NCBI RefSeq assembly: GCF_017948265.1
Contig: NZ_CP072852.1
Span: forward strand, 2,356,001 to 2,420,000
Origin: Rhodoferax sp. PAMC 29310
GTDB lineage: Bacteria; Pseudomonadota; Gammaproteobacteria; Burkholderiales; Burkholderiaceae_C
Reading direction: 5' to 3'
DNA: 64,000 bases
Both the position numbers and the translations under genes were made by a program. A model generated the notes under the pieces. That model saw only the letters and a program-made list of their open reading frames with translations. It searched no databases and had not been told where the DNA came from. Below, one piece after another: positions 1 through 8,748 of this stretch (its first letter is position 1; each line of letters opens with the position of its first letter).

Positions 1-2
1 GC

Positions 3-584
3 GTGCGGGATGCGTTTGGTCAGCCCGATGTCATGCGCGGCGAAGAAACCCAGTTGCTGGGCGCCGTCACCCTGGGCCATGCCACGGGCTGGTTCGTGCT
101 GCCCGGCACCCACAGCAAGTGGGTTCAACTGCAAGAAGGACGAGTGCGCCAGCTACGCACCTACATGACCGGTGAGCTGTTCAACCTGCTCGGCCAGCAT
201 GGCACGCTGGCCGCCGCCATTGGCGCCCACACGCAGGACTGGGACAGCGCGATATTTGCAGAAGGCGTCAAAGCCGCTGCCAACGGCTCCCTGAGCCGCG
301 CCTTGTTTGGCACCCGCGCTCGCGTGGTGACAGGCGACATGCCCGCCAGCCACACCAAAGCGTATTTGAGTGGCCTGCTCATTGGCACGGAACTACATGA
401 TGTGCATCGCAGCGCCGACGGCACTGGCGACACAGGCCGCTTCAAACTCATCGGCTCACCCGAGCTGGCCACCCACTACGAAGCCGCCGCCGCATTGCTT
501 GGCCTGAACGTTGAGGTGCTGGACGCCCGCGCGGCCTTCCTCTCCGCCATGGCTTACCTTCAATCTGAACTGGAATCCGCATGA
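3..584 (+). CDS. dgoK: 2-dehydro-3-deoxygalactonokinase, 3' part (truncated by window edge)
   Basis: This is the C-terminal ~193 residues of a DgoK-family sugar acid kinase, which phosphorylates 2-dehydro-3-deoxy-D-galactonate with ATP in the DeLey-Doudoroff route for galactose/galactonate. The segment G-T-H-S-K-W near residue 35 and the following T-x-M-T-G-E-L motif are typical of the family. The reading frame is open to the window edge, so the GTG at base 3 is not the true start. The stop overlaps the next gene's start (ATGA), which fits the usual dgoK-dgoA pair, translated together in the cytoplasm. Confidence 0.88.
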   Translation: MRDAFGQPDVMRGEETQLLGAVTLGHATGWFVLPGTHSKWVQLQEGRVRQLRTYMTGELFNLLGQHGTLAAAIGAHTQDWDSAIFAEGVKAAANGSLSRALFGTRARVVTGDMPASHTKAYLSGLLIGTELHDVHRSADGTGDTGRFKLIGSPELATHYEAAAALLGLNVEVLDARAAFLSAMAYLQSELESA

Positions 585-1225
585 ACACCCCCTTCCCCCT
601 CTTGACACAAGCCCGCCGCATGCCTTTGGTGGCGATTCTTCGTGGGCTGGTTCCCGCTGAGGCGGCCGCCATCGGAAGCGCGCTCTATGAAGGCGGCTTT
701 CGCGCCCTGGAAGTGCCGCTGAATCGCCCCGGTGCCATTGAATGCATTGACGTCCTGACCCGCGCCCTGCCCGCTGACGCATTGATTGGCGGCGGCACCA
801 TGCTGAGCAAGGCAGACGTAGACGCGGTTCACGGCGCCGGTGGCCGGCTGATGGTGTCCCCCAACTGCGATGTGCGCGTCATTGCCCACGCCGCGTCATT
901 GGGCATGTTGTGCGCCCCCGGCGTAGTGACGCCCACGGAAGCCTTTGCCGCCCTGCAGGCGGGCGCCCACGCGCTGAAACTCTTCCCGGCCGACATGGTC
1001 GGCCACAGCGGGCTGAAAGCCTTGCTGTCTGTGGTGCCCGCAGACACTGACTTCTGGCCTGTGGGCGGCGTGACCCCCGAGAGCATGGGGCCTTGGGTCA
1101 AAGCCGGGGCAGCCGGTTTTGGCATTGGCGGGCAGCTGTTTTCGCCCGGGACCACGGCCGCAGAAGTGGGCGTCAAAGCCCGCGCCTACCTCCAGGCTTG
1201 GGAGGCCTCCCAACGGCCTGCGTGA
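581..1225 (+). CDS. dgoA: 2-dehydro-3-deoxy-6-phosphogalactonate aldolase
   Basis: This 214-residue class I aldolase of the KDPG/KDPGal family cleaves the phosphorylated DgoK product into pyruvate and glyceraldehyde 3-phosphate. Visible family marks are V-A-I-L-R-G-L near the N-terminus, the A-L-E-V-P-L substrate strand, G-G-G-T-M, and A-L-K-L-F-P-A carrying the Schiff-base lysine. V-G-G-V-T-P closes the phosphate site. Length is normal. The ATG overlaps the dgoK stop by 4 nt, so translational coupling is likely. The dgoK partner favours KDPGal over KDPG as substrate; that choice is inferred from context. Confidence 0.9.
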   Translation: MNTPFPLLTQARRMPLVAILRGLVPAEAAAIGSALYEGGFRALEVPLNRPGAIECIDVLTRALPADALIGGGTMLSKADVDAVHGAGGRLMVSPNCDVRVIAHAASLGMLCAPGVVTPTEAFAALQAGAHALKLFPADMVGHSGLKALLSVVPADTDFWPVGGVTPESMGPWVKAGAAGFGIGGQLFSPGTTAAEVGVKARAYLQAWEASQRPA

Positions 1226-1264
1226 CCCGCCGATCTTTGAGGCCAATCATCACTAACAATATTA

Positions 1265-1321
1265 ATGTTTTAGGGCTCTAGCGTTTGATGCACCTGCGGG
1301 AACAGCTACTAAATAGATAGC
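1265..1321 (-). repeat. Dispersed palindromic element, copy 1 (long form)
   Basis: Read on the minus strand this begins with the palindrome GCTAT, 7 bases, GTAGC (1321 to 1305), then CTGTTCCCGC and, further on, CGCTAGAGCCC before an A/T run. The same layout recurs near 38008 and 54226. It starts 3 nt after the stop of the minus-strand TauE gene, so it would lie in that gene's 3' untranslated RNA. Confidence 0.7.
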
Positions 1322-1323
1322 AA

Positions 1324-2079
1324 CTATTTCACAGCATCCCAAATCAGCTTGATCCCGGTGAGCGCCATGCCGGTGTACAGGAAGCGATAAAACAGCACCC
1401 GACTGATGCGGCGGGCTAGGCCCACACCGATCCAGACGCCAATGGGCGCAATCGGCAGCAGCACCAGCGAGGTCGCCATATTGCGCGTGTCCAGCAAGCC
1501 CAGCCAGGCGTAGGGAATCCATTTCGACAGATTAATCACAAAAAAGAAAAACGCCATGGTCGCCGTGTACTTGACCGGCGACAGGCGCATCGGAATCACA
1601 TAGGCGCTGATGGGTGGCCCACCTGCGTGCGCAATGAAGCTGGTGAAGCCCGAGGTGGCCGTCAATATCGCGCCCAGCCATTTGGGCGGGTGCGGGCTAT
1701 CCAGCGTGGGCGGAAATAATAGTCGCTGCGCCAAAAACAGCAAGGTGAAGACGCCCACCATACCGGCCACTGTGTGTGAATCCAGCACCTTGAACAGCAA
1801 GGCGCCAATCGCAATGCCCACCAAGCCCCAGGGCAGCAAGAAGCGCAGCAGCTTCATGTCAAAGTCTTTGCGAAACGCCGCCATGCCCAGAATGTCCATC
1901 ACCAGCAGCACCGGCATCAGAATGGCAGCCGCGTCCGGCACAGTGACCGCCAGCGCCATCATCGGAACCGCCAGTGAGCCAAAACCAGCCCCGAAGCCGC
2001 TCTTGCTGACGCCCAGGAGCAGCACCGCAGGAATCGTCACGGCATAGAAATAGGGGTCGGTGATCAGAGGAAAAGTCAT
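1324..2079 (-). CDS. TauE/SafE-family sulfite/organosulfonate exporter-like membrane protein
   Basis: A 251-residue inner-membrane protein with about seven or eight hydrophobic segments. The glycine-rich G-x-S-K-S-G-F-G-A-G-F-G motif near residue 25 and the second-half repeat G-x-x-S-G-F-T-S-F-x-A-H-A-G-G-P-P are signatures of TauE/SafE (COG0730) permeases, which export small anions such as sulfite or sulfoacetate. Substrate cannot be read from sequence. It lies 6 nt from the minus-strand acetyltransferase gene upstream, so the two may be cotranscribed. A second member of this family lies at 55143-55949 but belongs to a different branch judging by its sequence. Confidence 0.85.
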   Translation of the reverse strand: MTFPLITDPYFYAVTIPAVLLLGVSKSGFGAGFGSLAVPMMALAVTVPDAAAILMPVLLVMDILGMAAFRKDFDMKLLRFLLPWGLVGIAIGALLFKVLDSHTVAGMVGVFTLLFLAQRLLFPPTLDSPHPPKWLGAILTATSGFTSFIAHAGGPPISAYVIPMRLSPVKYTATMAFFFFVINLSKWIPYAWLGLLDTRNMATSLVLLPIAPIGVWIGVGLARRISRVLFYRFLYTGMALTGIKLIWDAVK

Positions 2080-2085
2080 GGGCGT

Positions 2086-2625
2086 TCAGCCTCTCAGAGC
2101 GCTGGGGCGCAAATCCAAGTGCATCAGCACTTTGGCGTAATCAACCCCGTCCACTTTGATAGCGCAGGGGTGAATCCCGAACACGGTGAAGCCATGGCGC
2201 TTGTACAAGACTTGCGCCGTCTCATTGCCCTGTGTCACAGTCAAATCGAGTTGCTCCAAGTCGGGCAGTTGGCGGGCCTGGTTCAGCAAGGCCATGAACA
2301 GGGCCGCGCCCAGGCCCAGGTTGCCGTGCTCAGGCGCCACATACAGGCCCATGATGGTGGCGTTGTGACGCTCTTTGGCACGGTAGCGCCCCTGCAAGCC
2401 GACCATTCCCACCATCTCGCCGTTCACAAACGCTCCCAGAAAGAAGTCATGGGGCTGATTTGGGTGCGGCGTCAATCGCTGCACCGACCAAGCCAGCGGC
2501 TGGGCCCTGGCCTCGTCGGCTTCGGAGGTGAAGGCCTGCGGGTGGTCGGCAAGGCAGCGGAGCCGCAAGTCGCGGTAAGCGCTGGCGTGCGCGGGGGTCA
2601 ATTGGCAAATCAAAGGCGTCATCAT
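2086..2625 (-). CDS. GNAT-family N-acetyltransferase
   Basis: A 179-residue GCN5-related acetyltransferase. The central strand M-V-G-M-V-G-L-Q-G, then I-M-G-L-Y-V-A-P-E and the acetyl-CoA pyrophosphate loop N-L-G-L-G-A-A-L (about residues 107-115) are the standard motif A features. The C-terminal Q-V-L-Y-K-R-H-G-F-T helix-strand is motif B. The substrate is unknown. The first half is less conserved and starts from an ATG shortly after another ATG, so the start may shift by one codon. Confidence 0.85.
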   Translation of the reverse strand: MMTPLICQLTPAHASAYRDLRLRCLADHPQAFTSEADEARAQPLAWSVQRLTPHPNQPHDFFLGAFVNGEMVGMVGLQGRYRAKERHNATIMGLYVAPEHGNLGLGAALFMALLNQARQLPDLEQLDLTVTQGNETAQVLYKRHGFTVFGIHPCAIKVDGVDYAKVLMHLDLRPSALRG

Positions 2626-2734
2626 CGGTTCAGGGGCTCAACTCAGCGGGATTACGGGGTCGTTCGGCGCGGGCAAGCACCGCTGCAAACAAAGGGCCCA
2701 AGTATCACCCCAAGGTCAGAGGCAAAATCTAACC

Positions 2735-3373
2735 ATGAACAACATTCAATTCTGGGGCGACACCGTCAAACTGCTGGTGGAGCTGTCGGCCACCATTGCC
2801 TTTGCGTTGTCGGGCGTGCTGGCGGCGGCCCGCAAAAAAATGGATGCGGTAGGTGTCTGTGCGGTGGGTTTTGTGGCGGCGTTTGGGGGTGGTACGCTGC
2901 GCGATTTGCTGCTGGACCAGCGCCCCTTCTTCTGGGTGAAACAAGTGAACCTGCTGTGGGTGGTGCTTGCGCTCTGTGTTTTGACCATGGTGTTTTTGCA
3001 GCACCGGCACTTTGAGCTGACCGAGAAAACCATGCAGTGGCCCGACGCCTTGGGCCTGGGCCTGTTCACGGCCACCGGCGTCCACCAAGCGTTACTTAGC
3101 CAGATGCCAGCCGTCGTGGCCGTGCTCATGGGACTGATCACCGGGGTGTTTGGCGGCGTGCTTCGCGACGTGGTGTGCAATGACATTCCCAGTGCCTTCA
3201 GCGACCACCGGCCCTACACCGTGTGTGCGTTTGCAGGCGGCTGGATATACGTGGGCCTCTGGCAAACCCAGGCCCCCGGTTGGGTCGCGCTGCTGGCCTG
3301 CGTGCTGATCACCGCGGGCTTGCGAGGCCTGGCTTTGTGGCGCAACTGGACGCTGCCGACCTGGGAGCCTTGA
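2735..3373 (+). CDS. TRIC-type trimeric cation channel family protein (YadS/YicG-like)
   Basis: A 212-residue inner-membrane protein with seven hydrophobic segments in two repeats, each with a glycine-rich G-G-x-x-R-D motif: F-G-G-G-T-L-R-D near residue 50 and F-G-G-V-L-R-D-V near residue 140. This is the bacterial TRIC (formerly UPF0126) family, homotrimeric monovalent cation channels. Its promoter must lie in the 109 bp between it and the divergent acetyltransferase. Bacterial physiological roles of the family are poorly known. Confidence 0.88.
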   Translation: MNNIQFWGDTVKLLVELSATIAFALSGVLAAARKKMDAVGVCAVGFVAAFGGGTLRDLLLDQRPFFWVKQVNLLWVVLALCVLTMVFLQHRHFELTEKTMQWPDALGLGLFTATGVHQALLSQMPAVVAVLMGLITGVFGGVLRDVVCNDIPSAFSDHRPYTVCAFAGGWIYVGLWQTQAPGWVALLACVLITAGLRGLALWRNWTLPTWEP

Positions 3374-3395
3374 GCGTGATCGACGCGGGTTAGCC

Positions 3396-4598
3396 CTACA
3401 CCCGCTCCAGCACCAGCGCAATGCCCTGCCCGACGCCAATACACATGGTGCACAAGGCGAAGCGCCCCCCGGTGGCGTGCAAGCGGTTCACTGCCGTGGT
3501 CGCCAGACGGGCCCCCGAGGCCCCCAATGGGTGCCCCAGCGCAATTGCACCGCCCCACGCATTGACACGGGCGTCGTCGTCCGCCAAGCCCAACATGCGC
3601 AACACGGCCAACCCCTGTGCGGCAAAGGCTTCATTCAGCTCAATCACATCCATCTGCTCCAGCTTGAGCCCCGTCAGCGCCAGCACTTTTTGCGTGGCTG
3701 GGGCCGGGCCAATGCCCATCAGGCGCGGAGCCACACCCGCCACGGCCATACCCACCACTCGGGCACGGGGCGTGAGCCAGTTTTTCTTGGCCGTCGCCTC
3801 GTTCGCCAGCAACAGCGCGCAAGCGCCGTCGTTCACGCCGCTGGCATTGCCCGCCGTCACGGTGCCGTCGGGGCGAACAATGCCTTTCAGCTTGGCCAGC
3901 GAATGAAACGAGGTCTCACGGGGGTGTTCGTCGTCTGTCACCAGCAAAGGCTCGCCTTTTTTCTGCACAATCGTCACGGGAATGATCTCGCGTGCCAGAT
4001 GGCCGGCTTTCTGGGCCGCTACCGCGTTGAGTTGACTGGCCAGCGCCATGCGATCTTGTGCCTCACGTTCAATGTTGAACTCAGTCGCCACGTTTTCGGC
4101 GGTTTCCGGCATGCTGTCCACGCCGTATTGCGCTTTCATCAGCGGGTTGATGAACCGCCAACCAATGGTGGTGTCGTACACGGCGTTTTGGCGGCCAAAG
4201 GCGGCCTCCATCTTGGGCATGACAAAGGGCGCACGGCTCATGCTCTCCACGCCGCCGGCAATCACCAAGCCGGCTTCGCCGGCCATGATGGCCCGCGCTG
4301 CCGTGCCCACGGCGTCCAACCCCGAGCCGCACAAGCGGTTCAGCGTGGCGCCCGGCACCTCAATCGGCAACCCCGCCAGCAAGCTGCTCATGCGGGCCAC
4401 ATTGCGGTTGTCCTCCCCAGCCTGGTTGGCGCAGCCAAAGAGCACATCGCTCACCGACGCCCAGTCCACCCCCGGATTGCGCTCCATCAGCGCCTGAATC
4501 GGCAGTGCCCCCAAGTTGTCAGCGCGCACACTGCTCAAAGCGCCGCCGTAGCGACCAAAAGGGGTGCGGATGGCATCGCAAATAAACGCGTGAGACAT
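3396..4598 (-). CDS. Acetyl-CoA acyltransferase, 3-oxoadipyl-CoA thiolase type
   Basis: A 400-residue thiolase. The start at 4598 is chosen because AGGAG sits upstream and M-S-H-A-F-I-C-D-A-I-R-T-P is the family N-terminus; an in-frame extension to 4685 is not thiolase-like. Catalytic marks are the nucleophilic Cys in L-N-R-L-C-G-S-G (about residue 90), N-E-A-F-A-A-Q, the His of G-H-P-L-G-A-S-G, and the second Cys in C-I-G-V-G-Q-G. The segment G-C-A-N-Q-A-G-E-D-N-R-N-V-A-R-M resembles PcaF/PaaJ enzymes that split 3-oxoadipyl-CoA into succinyl-CoA and acetyl-CoA. No other pca or paa gene is adjacent, so substrate is inferred. Confidence 0.88.
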   Translation of the reverse strand: MSHAFICDAIRTPFGRYGGALSSVRADNLGALPIQALMERNPGVDWASVSDVLFGCANQAGEDNRNVARMSSLLAGLPIEVPGATLNRLCGSGLDAVGTAARAIMAGEAGLVIAGGVESMSRAPFVMPKMEAAFGRQNAVYDTTIGWRFINPLMKAQYGVDSMPETAENVATEFNIEREAQDRMALASQLNAVAAQKAGHLAREIIPVTIVQKKGEPLLVTDDEHPRETSFHSLAKLKGIVRPDGTVTAGNASGVNDGACALLLANEATAKKNWLTPRARVVGMAVAGVAPRLMGIGPAPATQKVLALTGLKLEQMDVIELNEAFAAQGLAVLRMLGLADDDARVNAWGGAIALGHPLGASGARLATTAVNRLHATGGRFALCTMCIGVGQGIALVLERV

Positions 4599-4691
4599 GT
4601 TGGCGAACTCCTGGACAAAGAAACGCATTTTGACGGGATTGCGGCCCGGCCGCTGCAACATGGCGGACAGCACACGACAATACAACCCACT

Positions 4692-5126
4692 ATGTTTTCA
4701 CCCACCCAAGCCGACGTTCGCCAGTTTTTTTGCTCTGTTTACGCCAAAGCGCAAGCCGGACAACCCATGGAAGCCATTGAAACGCTGGCCAGCCTCTGGA
4801 TTGACGAGCACCCCGAGTACCACGCCGAACTGGCGGATGTGGACGCCGCCTTGACCAGCATGAAGGTGGCGGAGGAAGGCAAAAGCAACCCGTTTTTGCA
4901 CCTGTCGATGCACTTGTCCATCAGCGAGCAATGCAGCATTGATCAGCCCCGTGGCATTCGCCAGGCAGTGGAGCTGCTGAGTCACCGGCGCAATTCCCTA
5001 CACCTGGCGCACCACGACGCCATGGACTGCCTCGGAAAAATGATCTGGGAAAGCCAGCGCGCCGGCCGCCCCCCCGACGGCAATGCCTACATCGACTGCG
5101 TGCAGCAACACGCCACCCGGGACTGA
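4692..5126 (+). CDS. DUF1841 family protein
   Basis: A 144-residue soluble protein starting M-F-S-P-T-Q-A-D-V-R, with the family core N-P-F-L-H-L-S-M-H-L-S-I-S-E-Q and, near the end, H-D-A-M-D-C-L-G-K-M-I-W-E. These match DUF1841, a conserved proteobacterial family of unknown function. The start at 4692 is preferred although the frame is open far upstream, because the upstream part is antisense to the thiolase gene. It is transcribed divergently from the thiolase across 93 bp and ends before a bidirectional terminator. Confidence 0.85.
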   Translation: MFSPTQADVRQFFCSVYAKAQAGQPMEAIETLASLWIDEHPEYHAELADVDAALTSMKVAEEGKSNPFLHLSMHLSISEQCSIDQPRGIRQAVELLSHRRNSLHLAHHDAMDCLGKMIWESQRAGRPPDGNAYIDCVQQHATRD

Positions 5127-5208
5127 TTACTCTGTCACGCCCTACGGGCCCACTCAACCTGCTTCAGATTCGATAGCACCTCACGCATGTCGCACAAGGA
5201 CAGGGCGT

Positions 5209-5236
5209 AAAAAAGCCGCTCAATGAGCGGCTTTTT
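5209..5236. terminator. Bidirectional rho-independent terminator
   Basis: Stem GCCGCTC, loop AAT, stem GAGCGGC, flanked by an A-run on one side and a T-run on the other. It sits between the convergent DUF1841 gene and the cytochrome gene and can serve both. Confidence 0.85.
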
Positions 5237-5253
5237 CTTGACTTGCGCGAGGT

Positions 5254-5919
5254 TCAGCGGAACTTGCTTTGCGGCACGGTTTTCAATTCGCCGGGTTGGG
5301 CGCTGATATAGCCGGCCAAGTCTTTCAACTCCGAGTTGGAGTACTGCTTGGCAATGCCACCCATCACACCATTCGAGCGACCCCACAAAGCGTGGCCCTC
5401 GGCTTTATAGGATTTGAGCGCCACAAACAGGTAGTCGGAGTGCTGACCCGCAATTTTGGGGTAGCTGGGGTCAATGGGCTTGCTGAAGTTGTCGCCGTGG
5501 CAGGACACGCAAGCGCCTTTTTGCAGCAAGGCCGCCACACGAGCGTTGCCTTCAGGGGCTTTCTCAGGCAGGGTTGCACCTTCAACTTTCCCGTGAGCCT
5601 CATAGTAGGCACCCATGTCGGCCATGTCCTGATCGCTCAGGCTCTCCGCGATACCGCGCATGGTAGGGTGCTTGCGGTCGCCTTTTTTGTAAGCCGTGAG
5701 TGCTGACACAATGTACTTGGCGCCTTGTCCAGAAATCATGGGCACCTTGTGGATCTCAGGAAAACTGGCCTGATACCCTTTGATGCCATGACAACCAATG
5801 CACATAGCGATTTTTTTCTCGCCAGCTTGGATGTCACCCTTGACCTCTTGGGCATTGGCAGAAAATACCGTCCCATAGGCGACAAGCAGAAGAGACAGTG
5901 AGGACAGGAGTTTTTTCAT
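5254..5919 (-). CDS. Diheme cytochrome c (cytochrome c4-like)
   Basis: About 221 residues. An N-terminal signal peptide (M-K-K-L-L-S-S then a hydrophobic run ending S-A-N-A-Q) sends it to the periplasm. There are two heme c sites, C-I-G-C-H and C-V-S-C-H, each followed by a region with a candidate axial Met (M-I-S-G-Q-G and G-V-M-G-G-I-A), the two-domain layout of cytochrome c4, which passes electrons to terminal oxidases. ATG 5919 is chosen because it begins a clean signal peptide; an ATG seven codons upstream (5940) is the alternative. No good Shine-Dalgarno sequence precedes either. Confidence 0.9.
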   Translation of the reverse strand: MKKLLSSLSLLLVAYGTVFSANAQEVKGDIQAGEKKIAMCIGCHGIKGYQASFPEIHKVPMISGQGAKYIVSALTAYKKGDRKHPTMRGIAESLSDQDMADMGAYYEAHGKVEGATLPEKAPEGNARVAALLQKGACVSCHGDNFSKPIDPSYPKIAGQHSDYLFVALKSYKAEGHALWGRSNGVMGGIAKQYSNSELKDLAGYISAQPGELKTVPQSKFR

Positions 5920-6020
5920 TTTGAACAGACAATCAGCCATTGTTTGAGATGTATCAGATTTCGATTATATCGACGCCCGACTCTGACTCACCTGCTGTTT
6001 CCCCTTAGCGAGCCCGAACC

Positions 6021-6875
6021 ATGAAATTCACAGGAACTGAAAACTACGTTGCCACCCAGGACTTGATGCTGTCCGTGAACGCGGCCATCACCCTGAAGCG
6101 CCCTTTGCTGGTCAAAGGCGAACCCGGTACTGGCAAAACCATGCTGGCTGAAGAAGTCGCCTCCGCGCTGGGTTTGCCCCTGCTGCAATGGCACATCAAG
6201 TCCACCACCAAGGCCCAGCAAGGCCTTTACGAATATGACGCGGTGAGCCGCCTGCGTGACTCGCAGCTCTCCGATGTCACCGGCGGCGAGCGGGTGAAGG
6301 ACATCAACAACTACATCATCAAGGGCGTGTTGTGGCAGGCCTTCACGGCCGATGAGCCAGTGGCGCTGTTGATTGATGAAATCGACAAGGCCGACATTGA
6401 ATTCCCGAACGACCTGCTGCGCGAGATCGACCGCATGGAGTTTTACTGTTACGAGACCCGCCAGCTGATCAAGGCCAAACACCGCCCCTTGGTTTTTATT
6501 ACCTCCAACAACGAAAAAGAGCTGCCTGACGCTTTTCTGCGCCGCTGCTTCTTTCACTACATCAAGTTCCCGGATGCCGACACAATGCGCAGCATCGTCG
6601 GTGTGCACTTTCCCGGGCTGAAGAAAGAGTTGCTGAGCGCGGCCATGAAGACGTTCTTCGATGTGCGCAACTTGCCCGGCCTGAAAAAGAAGCCGTCCAC
6701 CAGTGAATTGCTGGACTGGCTCAAGCTGCTGGTGGCCGAAGACATGCCGCTCGAAGCCCTGCAGAGCAAAGACGACAAGGTGGCAGTGCCGCCGCTGGTG
6801 GGCGCCCTCCTGAAAAACGAGCAGGACGTGACCCTGTTCGAAAAACTGGTGTTCATGCAACGCCACAACCGCTGA
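6021..6875 (+). CDS. MoxR-family AAA+ ATPase
   Basis: A 284-residue AAA+ ATPase. Walker A is G-E-P-G-T-G-K-T (residues 33-40) and Walker B is A-L-L-I-D-E-I-D (acidic pair 119-120). The sensor 1 region is V-F-I-T-S-N-N-E-K-E-L-P-D-A-F-L-R-R-C. MoxR proteins act as chaperones that load cofactors or activate partner complexes together with VWA-domain proteins. Such a VWA protein is encoded 0.65 kb downstream. It is the first gene of a same-strand run that continues to tamB. Confidence 0.92.
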   Translation: MKFTGTENYVATQDLMLSVNAAITLKRPLLVKGEPGTGKTMLAEEVASALGLPLLQWHIKSTTKAQQGLYEYDAVSRLRDSQLSDVTGGERVKDINNYIIKGVLWQAFTADEPVALLIDEIDKADIEFPNDLLREIDRMEFYCYETRQLIKAKHRPLVFITSNNEKELPDAFLRRCFFHYIKFPDADTMRSIVGVHFPGLKKELLSAAMKTFFDVRNLPGLKKKPSTSELLDWLKLLVAEDMPLEALQSKDDKVAVPPLVGALLKNEQDVTLFEKLVFMQRHNR

Positions 6876-6894
6876 ACCGCGACAGGAGCCCGCC

Positions 6895-7491
6895 ATGTCT
6901 TTTGTGCAACCCGTCACGCTCTCCGCGCGCGGTATCACGCTGGTGCCGCTCGCGTCCGAGCACGAAGAGGGCCTGCATTCGGCAGCGGCTGATGGCGAGT
7001 TGTGGAAACTGCGTATCACCTGGGTGCCTGAGCCGGACCAAACCGCCCAGTACATCCAGGACGCACTGGCCATGCGAGAAGCCGGAAACCGTTTTGCTTT
7101 TGCGGTGACGGACGATTCCACGGGCACTGTGCTGGGTTGCACCAGCTTTCACGACATCGTGCCCGCCGTGAAACGACTGGAAATTGGCTGGACTTGGTAT
7201 GCCAAGCGCTGCCAGCGCACCCATGTCAACACCACCGACAAGTTGCTCATGATGACGCACGCGTTTGAGACGCTGAACTGCAACGTGGTGGGCTGGCGCA
7301 CTGACAACTTCAACTTCGCCTCCCAAGCCGCGATAGAACGACTGGGCGCTCGCAAGGACGGCGTGATTCGCGGCCATGCCATGCGACGCGACGGCACCAT
7401 TCGCGACACCGTCATGTACAGCTTGCGCAGTGGCGAGTGGGCCGAGGTGAAAGCGCAGCTGCTGTACCAGTTGGACAAACCCCGAACCTGA
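6895..7491 (+). CDS. GNAT-family N-acetyltransferase (RimJ/RimL type)
   Basis: A 198-residue acetyltransferase of the RimJ/RimL group (Acetyltransf_3). The marks are an N-terminal L-S-A-R-G-I-T-L-V-P-L strand, G-C-T-S-F-H-D-I, the R-L-E-I-G-W-T-W-Y block and C-terminal A-I-E-R-L-G-A-R-K-D-G-V with R-D-T-V-M-Y-S-L. Family members acetylate ribosomal or other protein N-termini or small molecules; the target here is unknown. It starts 19 nt after moxR with GACAGGAG before the ATG, and 42 nt before the VWA gene, so it appears embedded in the MoxR operon. Confidence 0.88.
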   Translation: MSFVQPVTLSARGITLVPLASEHEEGLHSAAADGELWKLRITWVPEPDQTAQYIQDALAMREAGNRFAFAVTDDSTGTVLGCTSFHDIVPAVKRLEIGWTWYAKRCQRTHVNTTDKLLMMTHAFETLNCNVVGWRTDNFNFASQAAIERLGARKDGVIRGHAMRRDGTIRDTVMYSLRSGEWAEVKAQLLYQLDKPRT

Positions 7492-7533
7492 TGGCGGAAC
7501 CATTTCCGCTGGCGATGACTCAGAGACCCCATC

Positions 7534-8748
7534 ATGTTGCTTGATTTCTTCTACACCCTTCGATCGGCCAAGTTACCGGTGTCCGTCAAGGAATACCTGA
7601 CCCTGCTGGAAGCCCTGAAAGAAGGTGTGGTGGGGCCGAATACGCCTGAACCAGACTTTGAGGGCGGCCCCACAGGCTACAAGATTGACGACTTTTATTA
7701 CCTGAGCCGCACGGCACTGGTGAAAGACGAGAAACACTTCGACAAGTTCGACCGCGCTTTTTCAGCCTATTTCAAAGGCATCGAGATGGTGGCGGACTTC
7801 ACCAAAGAGGTGCCGCTGGAGTGGTTGCGCAAGAACCTGGAACTCGATCTCAGCGCTGAGGAGCGCGCCAAGATCGAGAAAATGGGCTGGGATGAGCTGA
7901 TGAAGACGCTGAAAAAGCGGTTTGAAGAACAAAAGGAACGGCACGAAGGCGGCAGCAAATGGATCGGAACCAGCGGCACCAGCCCCTTTGGCGCCTATGG
8001 CCAAAATCCGCAAGGCATTCGCATAGGCCAGGACAAAAGCCGCAACCGCAGCGCCGTGAAGGTTTGGGACCAACGCGCCTACAAGGATTACGACGATACA
8101 CAGGAACTGGGCACGCGCAACATCAAGGTGGCTTTGCGCCGGCTGCGCAAGTTTGCCCGGGAGGGGCACGAAGACGAGCTGGATCTGGACAACACCATCC
8201 GCTCCACCGCTGCCAACGCTGGCTACCTGGACATAAAGATGCGGCCTGAGCGCCACAACAACGTCAAGGTCTTGCTGCTGATGGATGTGGGTGGCTCAAT
8301 GGACGACCACATCACGCGGGTCGAGGAGATGTTCTCAGCCGCCAAAGCAGAGTTCAAGCACCTGGAGTTTTATTACTTTCACAACTGCGTGTATGACTTC
8401 ATGTGGAAGAACAACCGGCGCCGTTTTGCCGAGAAGTTTGCGACCTGGGACATCATTCGCAAATACAACAAAGACTACAAACTGATCTTTGTGGGCGATG
8501 CCACCATGAGCCCCTATGAGATTCTGCAGCCCGGTGGCAGTGTGGAATACAGCAACGAAGAAGCCGGCGTCGAATGGCTGGGTCGCCTGACCAGCGCGTT
8601 CCCAAAGTTCGCCTGGATCAACCCCGAGCCGCAAGGCGTCTGGGAGTACCGCCAAAGCATCAGTGTGGTTCAACAACTGATGAATCAGCGCATGTTTCCC
8701 CTCACGCTGAAAGGCCTCGAGGACACCATGCGGTTGCTGTCCAAATGA
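7534..8748 (+). CDS. VWA (CoxE-like) domain protein, MoxR partner
   Basis: A 404-residue cytoplasmic protein. The N-terminal half is helical and includes a charged stretch (about residues 105-145). The von Willebrand A domain begins near residue 245. Its metal-binding loop reads M-D-V-G-G-S-M (Asp251, Ser255), so the first serine of the usual D-x-S-x-S is glycine; I recall the same variant in related CoxE-like proteins. Later V-G-D-A-T-M-S-P supplies a metal-binding Thr. Such proteins work with MoxR ATPases in metal insertion or complex remodelling. The stop overlaps the tamA start (ATGA). Confidence 0.88.
   Translation: MLLDFFYTLRSAKLPVSVKEYLTLLEALKEGVVGPNTPEPDFEGGPTGYKIDDFYYLSRTALVKDEKHFDKFDRAFSAYFKGIEMVADFTKEVPLEWLRKNLELDLSAEERAKIEKMGWDELMKTLKKRFEEQKERHEGGSKWIGTSGTSPFGAYGQNPQGIRIGQDKSRNRSAVKVWDQRAYKDYDDTQELGTRNIKVALRRLRKFAREGHEDELDLDNTIRSTAANAGYLDIKMRPERHNNVKVLLLMDVGGSMDDHITRVEEMFSAAKAEFKHLEFYYFHNCVYDFMWKNNRRRFAEKFATWDIIRKYNKDYKLIFVGDATMSPYEILQPGGSVEYSNEEAGVEWLGRLTSAFPKFAWINPEPQGVWEYRQSISVVQQLMNQRMFPLTLKGLEDTMRLLSK

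Noticed and set aside
3477..4691. Long plus-strand frame running into the DUF1841 gene (549 codons in total)
   Set aside because: The upstream part is antisense to the thiolase gene and has no protein-like pattern; only the part from ATG 4692 is a recognisable family.
5988..7142. 384-codon minus-strand frame across the moxR and acetyltransferase genes
   Set aside because: It is a GC-bias shadow; the plus-strand frames carry clear AAA+ and GNAT motifs.
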